A DNA stretch of 64,000 nucleotides from Aptenodytes patagonicus (Eukaryota; Chordata; Aves; Sphenisciformes; Spheniscidae), in contig NW_027472026.1 in the NCBI RefSeq assembly GCF_965638725.1, forward strand, positions 186,001-250,000, in the 5' to 3' direction. Below are positions 54,725 through 64,000 of the stretch, one piece after another. The first letter of the stretch is position 1. Each line of letters starts with the position of its first letter. The position numbers were made by a program, and so were the translations under genes. The notes under the pieces are model-generated. The model made no database searches. It saw nothing but the letters and a program-made list of their open reading frames with translations, and was not told where the DNA came from.

Positions 54725-55671
54725 ATGGGGAATAAACAGGAGAAGTTAGAGATGTGCACACGCCTGCAGGGCTACGATCTTATTGGCATCACGGAGATGT
54801 GGTGGGATGGCTCCTATGATTGGAGTGTTGGGATGGAGGGATACAGGTGCTTTAGGAAGGACAGGCAGGGGAGACGAGGAGGGGGTGTCGCCCTCTATGC
54901 CAGTGACCAGCTGGAGTGCATGGAGCTCTGCCTGGGGATGGATGAGGAGCCAACCAAGAGCTTATGGGTCAGGATTAAAGGGAAGGCAGGGACAGGTGAC
55001 ATTACGGTGGGGGTCTGCTACAGGCCACCTGATCAGGAAGACCGAGCGGATGAGGCCCTCTATAGACAGATAGGAGCAGCCTCACGCTCACAAGCCCTGG
55101 TCCTCATGGGGGACTTCAACCACCCCAACATCTGTTGGAGGGACAACATGGCAGGACATAAGCAATCTGGGAGGTTCCTGGAATGCGTCGATGATAACTC
55201 TTTCTCCAAGTGGTAGAGAGGTCAACGAGGAGAGGTGCTATGCTGGACCTTGTTCTCACCAACAAGGAGGGGCTGGTGGGGAATGTGAAGCTCAAGGGCA
55301 GCCTGGGCTGCAGTGACCATGAAATGGTGGAGTTCAAGATCCTGAGGGCACCGTGGAGGGCACACAGCAAGCTCACTACCCTGGACTTCAGGAGAGCAGA
55401 CTTTGGCCTCTTGAGGGATCTGCTTGGTAGAGTGCCATGGGACAAAGCCCTGGAGGGAAGAGGGGCCCAAGAAAGCTGGGTAATATTCAAGGATCACCTC
55501 CTCCAAGCTCAGGAGCGATGCATCCCAACAAAGAGGAAGTCAGGCAAAAACACCAGGAGGCCTGCATGGATGAACAAGGAGCTCCTGGACAAACTCAAAC
55601 ACAAAAAGGAAGCCTACAGAGGGTGGAAGCAAGGACAGGTAGCCTGGGAGGAATACAGAGAAATTGTCTGA
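54725..55671 (+). pseudogene. CR1 copy g ORF2, endonuclease part, one frameshift and terminal UGA
   Basis: The first frame (54725-55216) has GITEMWWDGS, LVLMGDFNHPNICW and ends NSFSKW-stop. The second frame (to 55671) has [10 protein letters not shown] and CSDHEMVEF and stops at UGA. Both disruptions are at the same places as in copy e. Confidence 0.92.
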
Positions 55672-55707
55672 GCAGCCGGGGATCAGGTTAGGAAAGCTAA
55701 AGCCCTG

Positions 55708-57465
55708 ATGGAATTAAATCTGTCCAGGGACGTCAAGGGCAACAAGAAAAGATTCTATAGGTACGCTGGGGATAAAAGGAAGACGAGGGGAAATGTGGGC
55801 CGTCTCCGGAACAAAACAGAAGACCTGGTTACCCGGGACACGGAGAAGGTGGAGGTACTCAATGACTTTTTTGCCTCGGTTTTCACCAGCAAGTGCTCAA
55901 GCCTCACCGCCCAAGCCGCAGAAGGCAAAGGCGGGGACTGGGAGAATGAAGAGCCACCCGCTGTGGGAGAACACCAGGTTCGAGACCATCTAAGGCACCT
56001 GAAGGTGCACAAGTCCATGGGACCTGATGAGATCCATCCGCGGGTCCTGAAGGAACTGGCAGATGAGGTTGCTAAGCCACTATCCATCGTATTTGAGAAG
56101 TGGTGGCAGTCCAGTGGAGTTCCCACTGACTGGAAAAGGGGCAACATAACCCCCATTTTTAAAAAGGGAAAAAAGGAAGACCCGGGGAACTACAGGCCAG
56201 TCGGTGTCACCTCAGTGCCTGGGAAGATCATGGAACAGATCCTCCTGGAAGCTATGCTAAGGCACGTGGAGGACAGGGAGGTGATTCGAGACAGCCAGCA
56301 TGGCTTCAGCAAGGGCAAGTCCTGCCTGACTAACCTAGTGGCCGCCTATGATGGAGTGACTACATCAGTGGACACGGGAAGGGCTACAGATGTCGTCTAT
56401 CTGGACCTCTGTAAGGCCTTTGACGCGGCCCCCCACAACATCCTTCTCTCTAAACTGGAGAGGTATGGACTTGATGGGTGGACTGTCCGGTGGGTGAGGA
56501 ATTGGTTAGATGGTCGCATCCAGAGGGTAGCGGTCAACGGCTCAATGTCCAGATGGAGGTTGGTGACGAGTGGCGTCCCGCAGGGGTCTGTATTGGGACC
56601 GGTACTGTTTAATATCTTCATCAATGCCATAGACAGTGGGATCGAGTGCACCCTCAGCAAGTTTGCAGATGACACCAAGCTGAGCGGTGTGGTTGACACG
56701 CCAGAGGGACGGGATGCCATCCAGAGGGACCTGGACAAGCTCCAGAAGTGGGCCCGTGTGAACCTCATGAGGTTTACCAAGGCCAAGTGCAAGGCCCTGC
56801 ACCTGTGTCGGGGCAACCCCCGGTATCAATACAGGCTGGGGGATGAAGGGATTGAGAGCAGCCCTGCCGAGGAGGACTTGGGGGTACTGGTGGATGAAAA
56901 GCTGGGCCTGAGCCAGCAATGTGCGCTCGCAGCCCAGAAGGCCAAGCGTATCCTGGGCTGCATCAAAAGAAGCGTGGCCAGCAGGTCGAGGGAGGTGATT
57001 CTGCCCCTCTACTCTGCCCTGGTGAGACCCCACCTGGAGTACTGTGTCCAGCTCTGGAGCCCTCAGCATAAGAAAGACACGGACCTGTTGGAGCGGGTCC
57101 AGAAGAGGGCCACAAAAGTGATCAGGGGGATGGAACACCCCTCCTATGAAGAAAGGCTGAGAGAGTTGGGGTTGTTCAGCCTAGAGAAGAGAAGGCTTCG
57201 GGGAGACCTTATTGCAGCCTGTCAGTACTTAAAGGGGGCTTCTAAAAAAGATGGCGGCAAACTTTTTGGCAGGGCCTGTTGCGACAGGACAAGAGGGAAT
57301 GGCTTTAAACTAAAGGGGGGTGGATTTAGACTAGATATAAGGAAGACAGTTTTTACGCTGAGGGTGGTGAAACACTGGACCAGGTTGCCCAGAGAGGTGG
57401 TGGATGCCCCATCCCTGGAAACATTCCAGGTCAGGTTGGACGGGGCTCTGAGCAACCTGATCTAG
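55708..57465 (+). pseudogene. CR1 copy g ORF2, reverse-transcriptase part, 585 codons open
   Basis: This is in the same frame as the endonuclease end and is separated from it only by the UGA at 55669-55671. It has [61 protein letters not shown], the catalytic [10 protein letters not shown], and the C-terminal [20 protein letters not shown] and [15 protein letters not shown] to the natural stop. The reverse-transcriptase half is fully open, and only the link to the endonuclease is lost. Confidence 0.94.
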
Positions 57466-58803
57466 TTGAAGATGTCCCTGCCCACGGCAGGGGGGTTGGA
57501 CTAGATGACCTTTAGAGGTCCCTTCCAACCCAAACTATTCTATGATTCTAGCAGACATTTAATTTAGTTGCTGAGGGACTCTTTAAGAAAAGGTAGAGCA
57601 TGTCTGGGAAAAGATTTGACTGGGGGAGAGTTAAACTTCAGCTTTTTTTCCTTCTCCTAACATTACTGAAATTACTTCACCTTTGCACTGTTAGATTGCT
57701 CATGCAATATGCCTTTGGTATAAGGAACATGCAGTCTGCAGGCAACGGAAGTAATTTATTGAAACATCTGCAGGATTGTTTTCTGTAGTAAGTCCACCGT
57801 ATTGAGAGTGATCAGAATCACTGCTGGGCAGTCCTGCACAGATATTTCCAGTACTTAACATTTTGCAGATTAACAGATTTGCAGCTTACTAATTGCATGT
57901 GAATTTGGAGGGTTTTTTTGAAGAACATCAACAATGCACATGTTCAGCAGGAAGGCAATTAGCAGCAGCAAGCAGCTACAACAAAGATGTTAGTAGCAAT
58001 AGGTCCTCCTCAAATACTTTTAACTGTAAAAGTTAAACTAACCATTCTTAATTTTGACTGTAAAGTCATGTGTTATTGGAAGTAGTTGTGTATCACATTT
58101 GAGATCTAAAATTCAACTATGGTATTTATGGGATAAATTTTTTTAGCCTGGAACAGGTAATTAAGTTCCCTGTGAAGCTTATGAGGACCAGTACAAATTA
58201 CTTCAAGACTGCATATATTTGTTCTTTTCTTTTGACCTGAAGTAGTTCTTAAATCTTTTTTGCATGTTTGAAATAGTTCATAGTTTCTGTACTACTGCCA
58301 CAAACAAGATATGCTTGTGATGTGCAGTGGACTATTTATGTATGCTGCTTGTGGTGACAAGAGTGGACAACAATACAAATTTCTTATAAAAGTATAGTTA
58401 ATTACTAATATAATTCCAATGAAATTTCTCAATAACTTGATTGGTATCTTTTAGTGTTAGAAATGGGATCATGTGTTATAACTGATTAAATTGTTAATGC
58501 CTTGCTAAAGAAACTTATATTTTCAAACAAATTAAATAGTCTGAGACATTTGGTGCCACTGCTTTTGATATCAGTACTGTGAAAGTAGTTGTATATCACA
58601 GCTTGAGGCACTGGTCCTTGATATACTTCCATTGTAAATGCTCCTATAGTGCATGGTAGCCCCCTCACCCTCAGTGATGGTACTTCAGAATGATGTGCAA
58701 CGCTTCTCATTTTGGTATTTACCGGATTTCTTGGTCTTGTGAACTTTTTTGCATCACTTCTGTGTTTTTCCTACGCTCTTTCCTGACTTTTGAGATTCTT
58801 TAA

Positions 58804-58823
58804 AATATATATACACACACACA
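58804..58823. repeat. Short AT/AC dinucleotide repeat
   Basis: The run atatatatacacacacacac is a simple microsatellite. Confidence 0.85.
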
Positions 58824-59025
58824 CCAAAAATGGATACAGTATGTCTCTATTTGTCTCATCAGTTCCATTTATAAGGATAAAAACACTACAGTGTTATTTC
58901 TGTGCATTCAGTAATATTAATAGCCCTTTTTGCCATCACGTAATATTACTCATGTGCGATTGCCTGTCTGTCTTTTTGCATTCTTAAAATCCCAGCTGAG
59001 TTAGATAATTTGTCCTTTCTCGCAG

Positions 59026-59062
59026 GAGGGATGCATGTTCTCTGTTGGTGACTTCAGTGACA
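59026..59062 (+). other. Exon-like island with strong splice signals (37 nt)
   Basis: The acceptor tttgtcctttctcgcag and donor gtaagt bracket 37 bases that are open in the frame set by the preceding PUF60 exon (EGCMFSVGDFSD). Thirty-seven is not a multiple of three, so simple inclusion would break the PUF60 frame. It may be a cryptic or poison exon, a non-coding exon, or chance. Confidence 0.25.
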
Positions 59063-59609
59063 GTAAGTTTTATCAGCAAAAATTAAGTTCACTTAGATGT
59101 TTTGTGCAGTTCCGGAATACTAATGTAACTGCAAGATTCTCTTTTAACTGATTTGGGAAAAGAGATCTGTCTACTGAATGTGTTTGTATTTTGATGAGGC
59201 TAAGATGAAATTACTGTGAATAGTCCTTATCAGGATGGTTAATTTTTAAACAGAGCTGAGAAGTAATTATGGGGGGAAATTGTGTATGTATGAAGTGCCT
59301 GCTGGCTCAGTTTGGTGCTACAGACGGCTGGAGCTTTCACTTGGAGGGCGAGCAGGAGAGAGGAGCAGCCTGCAGTCTGCCTGAGGAGTTTCTTGCTTTG
59401 CATGTTCAGGCCTCCACCTTGCCCTCACCTCCCGGGGGGTTCTGCCATTGCTTGTGGCGCGTTCTGGACCAGCTGTTTGTGAGGCTTTAACTTAGCACCA
59501 TTTACAAGGTTCTCGCCCTAAAAGGATTAATTGTGGAAATGGTTACTGGATACTGCTTAACAGGCTTTTTGCATACAGCATCACAGGTACTGTGGCAGTC
59601 CTGAGCGTT

Positions 59610-60015
59610 ATTTAAACAATCCAGTTCCCTCAGCCTCTCCTTACAAGGCAAGTGCTTCAGCCCCTCCACAGTCTTGGTGGCCCTTTGCTGGACTTGCTCC
59701 AATTGATCAGTATTTTGTCTTGGGGACTCCAAAAGTGATGCGGTATCTATGTGTGGTCTAAGGAGTGCTGAGTGGAAGGGGGGATCACTACTGCCTCTAT
59801 CTGTGGGCTCCCTTCCTGTTGATGCAGCCCAGGGTGCTGTTGTTAGTGCACTCTGGCAGCAAGGAGTTGGCTTGTGTTTAGCCGACTGACCACTGGGACC
59901 CTAGTTCCTTCTCCACAGAGCTACTCCTTGGCCTGGACTATTGCAGGGGGTTAGTCTGTCCCAGGTGCAGGATGTAGCATTTGTCCTCCTTGGATTTCAT
60001 TAGCTTTTTATTGGC
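59610..60015 (-). mobile_element. Old CR1 LINE fragment
   Basis: Minus-strand, diverged CR1. It includes the complement of 'QQRATKTVEGLKHLPCKERLRELD', then 'gttgatgcagcccagggtgctg' and 'cccaggtgcaggatgtagcatttgtcctcc'. It has no intact tail and several indels. Confidence 0.85.
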
Positions 60016-63000
60016 AGTAGACTTTTTATATGTATGACATAAGCTGTGTTGGGAATCTCAAGAGTTTCAATCATGTTTCACATTGGCAAAAGTAATTTTG
60101 GAGTCTGACAGTGTCAAATAAGAACATGAGAGCTATCTTCTGCTAAGAGCAAGTAGTGGAGAGAACTTGTGGTTTAGAGGAACCCAGCATGGACATTGAA
60201 ATTATATGCAAGCTCTCTCGCTGTGCTTACTGTGTTGTCTACAGCTGCATTAAATGGAGAAGGGTTAGCTGAAGGATTTGTCAGTAAGAAGGTGAGATGA
60301 TGGTCAGGGAAAGTGGTGATTTTGGGAGGGATGAATATGTTTCCTTGTGTTCTACTTTCCTGTTTGTAATCAAGAGAAGGAGCATCATGTGCATCTTGAT
60401 TTATTTTAGCACTGTATTGTAGTTTGTCAGGAACAGTATTTTTCTTCCTTTGAGAGTTGAAAATTGAGGTGCAGGTGATTTCTGGGTTCCATGACAGATA
60501 AGTGATAATGCAGAGCGTACTGCATATAAAAGTAACATCTAGAAGATTTTTTTTTTTTAATTTATTTCTCAGTGCTGATCCAGCAGGGAGGAATTCTATC
60601 AAATGTGGTGAAAAGGCATCACAAGGAATTGTTTCAAGGGTACATAGATCACTTGTGTGCATGTATTTAAGACTTTTCATGTTTTCAGATGTTGGGTTTG
60701 CATAGAATTTGGTGCTCTGAAAGAACTACGTTATGGTACTGGACAACATTAGTGAATTTTGTCATAGAATCTCCTTGTTCATTTAAATAGAAGAGATGCT
60801 ACTGGCCAAATATGCAGTCATGAGTTTGGTCATGAGATGCTAGAAAAACAACACATTTTGAAAGGTTTTAATCCCTGCCCGTTCTCTATAGAACACATCT
60901 GGTAGGATGGTGGAAAAAACTTGGACATGCCCCATGCTCTAGGTTTTGGCAGTACGTTAGTTGCACACGCTAATAGTAACAGAAGAAATAACTCACTAGC
61001 ACTGCTGTTCCTATTTGAAAAAAAAAAAAGTATTCTATAGGGGGTGGAAAGGAGTAGTTGCTAAAGAAATTCATGAATAGTAAAAGGTCATTGTGCACAG
61101 AAAGGCTTGCAAAGTTACAGAGTTTACAGCTGAATCCACGAAGATTTAGATAGTAAATAGGGGCAAAATAGTTCAATATATTTATATACGTGAAGAAGGA
61201 GCTTTTCTGAAAAATAACCTATTGTGCAAGTAAAAACATTGCCTTTGACCAGGCACTCAGGTGATGCTTCTTCCAGCTTCACTACTGGTGTGGGGTGTTG
61301 TAGCATGAAAATATTCAGATGAATACAGGTTCCCAAGCACTGATGCAAGTGGTAGAGCAAGGATTAAACCGAGTATACTGGCCAGGTACTTCATCAGTCC
61401 TTTTTCCACCTCCGTTTATTTAATATTCGTGTTGTTTGCTTGTTACGGTTGCTAAAATAAACAAGATTCTGTGTTTTTCTTTCTCTTGTGTGTGTTTATA
61501 CTTCAGAGAAATTCTCAGCCATGTAATAAATTTCCAACGAATGTGCCTGAACTCTTGGAGTTCAAACCACCCTAAAGGGCCAAGCAGCGCTCAGAAGCAA
61601 TGTTCATAGCAACAGGTATACAGTTTCTATTTATTTCTCTTTTAAAAGAAACTCCTATTCTCCTGCTTCTGTTGTCAACTTCTCTCCCATTTTTCTTGTT
61701 CCCTCCTGTTACAGTGCATTTAAATAAGGCAGTTTTCATGGTGGCCAGCCAATTAGTATAGTATAAAGCACTGCTTTTCAGCAGTTACTGTTACATTACT
61801 GCCTAGCAGACTCAAATTAATTGCACTGAGCCTTTTCTTGGTAGTGGTATTACCCTGAGGTGCCAGGAAAGAGAGAAGCAATAGTCTCGGTTCTCTGTGA
61901 ATGGTGATAGAGATTGGGATTATTTTACACAATCTGTTGCTTTTCAAATAGACTGGAGTAACAGAGGGTGGTAGTCTTCCTTGAAGAAACTCTCAGTGTT
62001 AAAGGGTACATGATGATAAATTTTTGTTACAGCTGTATCATTGATCAGCAAAGGCATGTATCTTTGGTTTCTTTCCAGACGGATGTGTGGTGGCAAAGAG
62101 CTTGGAACCAGTAGTGCCTGAGTCTGGCTTCTTGGATACTCTTTGTCACTTGTAGATCACTCCATCATCCTTAGTTTCGATTTTACCCTCCATGCTGGAG
62201 CAATCTGGATGTTATCAACCAGTTTTCAGAAGCTATGCCATTTAATGAGCTCAAATGTCTAAATTACATTAAATGTAGATATGTAGTAGTCTTTATTTTT
62301 AAAGAATCATAACAAATTATAATCGAGTAGCTTTTTTTTTATTGTGGATGGTTAAATTTGATAGCCCTTCCACTATGTTTTTCTTCTCCCAAGTCTCATA
62401 GCTCCTAAATTGCAATAATTCAATTTTTAAAAGCTGAGAGGAAATGGAAGTAGCAATAGAAAAAGGTGTGGGCTTTTTAAATTGTCTGCAGAAAACTAAG
62501 GAAGTCTCTGGAATTAACTGTATGATAGCATATATGTAAGATGTAAACAAATGGGAAGGGTAGCCAGGAGAGCTGGGTATAAAACATTTTTTTCAGCCAG
62601 TTGGTTAAAAACAAGAATGACTTTTTTTTTTTTTATTATTATTTTTCGAATGTTCCACAATCAAAATGAATCTTGGAGATGATGTAGCCTTCCTGGACTG
62701 TCGTGGTTTAACCTCAGTCGCCTGAGGTTACTGTACCACTGTACCAAACAGATTGCCATTACTATATTGCTTTGCTGATACTTGTTTTCAGTTTGCATGT
62801 GGACTATGCAGTAGTATCTTTTGATCGGTAGTGTGCACTGAGTGTCCCAATTTGTAGCCATTAAATGGTTCCAACTATCTCTGTTCTTATCCACGTGTCA
62901 GCTTTCTTTTGTTGCACTTCTATTCCACTTAGGTCCTTGTGTGTTATTCAGCGTAGCTATGAACTTCCATCTGAAGGGACCAGTGAAGTAACTGCAGCTC

Positions 63001-64000
63001 TAGAACATTGTATTCGGATACTTGTAGAATACGTTTTTATGTTAGGAGAGTTTATTTTGCATCTGCTCTGTGTTAAGTGATCCTAGAAAATGCTCACAAA
63101 CCCCTTATGGTGAACTTGAGACTGAATGCACAAAACCAGAAGTCTCAACTGTTGCTATAAAATAGAGTAAGAATGATCTAGGACATACCTCTCTGAACAT
63201 CAGCAAACTCATCCTGTGGCTTTCTTTACTTTCAAGGTAGGTGAGCTCCTAGCACTTAATAGTCTGGCTAAAGAACAAAGGAAGTGGTGTAGCCTGGTAG
63301 GAGGCAGCATGCAGGTTGCAGCCGCTGGTAGACTGAGACAAGTAGGCTAATCTGGGAGAAACTTTGCAGTTGGTAAAGGAATTGCTTAAAAAAAATCTTG
63401 TTTTCTGCTATTAACTTAGGTTTTTTCCCACGATAATTTTTATACTGAAACCAGTAGTGTTCACAGACACAAGTCTAATCAGCCTAATCTGTGTCTACTA
63501 CTGAACAGATTAGGATATTTGTCCATTCTGGTATTTTAAGGGGCTGATGGTGAACATTGAGTTGAGAGAAGAAATTAGTCCTGCTTTTGATGGATGATAC
63601 AGACAGAACTTAATGTGAACAGCAAAGGCAGGTCCAGATCCTGCTGCTTGAAGCTGAGAAGGCGGTGAGGTTGTGAAATGGATGGTTCCAACAATGGGAC
63701 CATCGTGCTATAGTCACACTCTCACTTCTTCGTCTGTTGCACTGATTCAGTAGGAAAATAAGAGCTCCCCCATGGTGCAGTGTGTGAATTGGTCAGACCC
63801 AGCCCTGCTCTGCATCCTCACAAGAAATGGACAAGATTCTGTTGGGAAAATGAACACAGTTTACCTCCTGAGAAGAAGTTTCTAGTCCAATAGTCACTGC
63901 CACCTAGGTAAATGAATTGCCAGAGGATCTCGAGATAAAGAAAGATTGGGCAATGTGATGGCAAATGTTGCATTTAATATGTTAGAACATATAAAGTAAT
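60016..64000. other. AT-rich intronic DNA to window end
   Basis: Poly-A/T tracts lie at about 61017-61028, 62329-62339 and 62620-62633. A 22-bp match to the LTR start motif lies at 62699. No exon can be supported. The open frame at 62865-63080 follows a fair acceptor but resembles nothing I know. Confidence 0.45.

Larger units (their letters stand above)
54645..57549 (+). mobile_element. Young CR1 LINE (copy g), 2.9 kb
   Basis: Plus-strand CR1 truncated just upstream of the ORF2 endonuclease ('agcagcacaaaggaactcc') and ending 'ccttccaacccaaactattctatgattcta'. It is the best-preserved member of the c/e5'/g group and shows the undisturbed sequence at both nest target sites. It lies in sense with the presumed PUF60 transcript. 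Confidence 0.95.
57550..59595. other. AT-rich intronic DNA
   Basis: No repeat family is recognised. There is a short (AT)n(AC)n run at about 58804-58823 and an exon-like island at 59026-59062, listed separately. Confidence 0.5.
43003..64000 (+). other. PUF60: PUF60 intron 1 (presumed, runs off the window)
   Basis: From the gtgagc donor I find no following exon with PUF60 character (TDSIKMENGQ, PLTPEQQEAL and the RRM motifs were looked for). At least 21 kb is therefore intronic. It is filled in part by the CR1 cluster, a solo LTR and old CR1 relics. The remainder is AT-rich and looks unique. I could not see any nested gene. Confidence 0.5.

Noticed and set aside
62865-63080. 71-codon frame after a fair acceptor (QRSYELPSEGTSEVTAALE)
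   Set aside because: It is protein-like in feel, but no family is recognised, there is no clear donor, and it does not match PUF60. Not listed as an exon.

Overview
This is a vertebrate, almost certainly avian, nuclear DNA window. The evidence is the many CR1 non-LTR retrotransposon copies with the bird-type 3' tail (ATTCTATG repeats), a solo LTR of a bird endogenous-retrovirus type, GC-rich CpG-island promoters, and two genes in an order that matches my recollection of human 8q24.3 (NRBP2 then PUF60, same strand).

Layout. Bases 1-4990 are intergenic, with one CR1 tail (about 1.9-2.17 kb) and an ancient CR1/L3-like reverse-transcriptase relic (about 3.1-3.56 kb). A CpG island (about 4.99-6.33 kb) holds the NRBP2 promoter, a 43-unit GGCTC/GGCGC repeat ending 4 nt before the start codon, and coding exon 1. 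NRBP2 (+) runs from 5610 to the stop at 33682-33684. I could place all 18 coding exons with GT/AG borders and matching phases, giving 497 residues. They include a 24-nt microexon (21991-22014) that lies in a 627-nt gap. The product is a pseudokinase: HGN replaces HRD, IGS replaces DFG, and Asn replaces the VAIK lysine. The 3' UTR ends near an AATAAA at 34906.

From 35.4 to 41.5 kb is a CR1 pile-up in the intergenic space. Next comes a second CpG island (about 42.44-43.61 kb) with an E-box palindrome, three TCTCGCGAGA-type palindromes and a YY1-type AAGATGGCGGC at the start codon of a 27-nt coding exon, MAATTTISL. This is probably PUF60 exon 1. No further PUF60 exon is recognisable, so its first intron would fill the rest of the window (more than 21 kb). 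That intron holds a second CR1 pile-up (45.3-51.5 kb), a solo LTR (52.43-52.92 kb), a third large young CR1 (54.65-57.55 kb) and an old CR1 fragment (59.6-60.0 kb).

The most unusual material is in the CR1 clusters. There are two CR1-in-CR1 nests with visible 6-bp target-site duplications (GATGTT and TTAATT). One outer element reaches upstream through ORF1 (zinc-knuckle plus SGNH esterase) into a 5' UTR, so it was probably full length. Three very similar copies share the same in-frame UGA between the endonuclease and reverse-transcriptase domains, and two of them share a frameshift. There are also abrupt steps in divergence that suggest gene conversion or mosaic templates. No rRNA, tRNA, CRISPR or prokaryotic feature was seen. 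I did not find a wholly new system.
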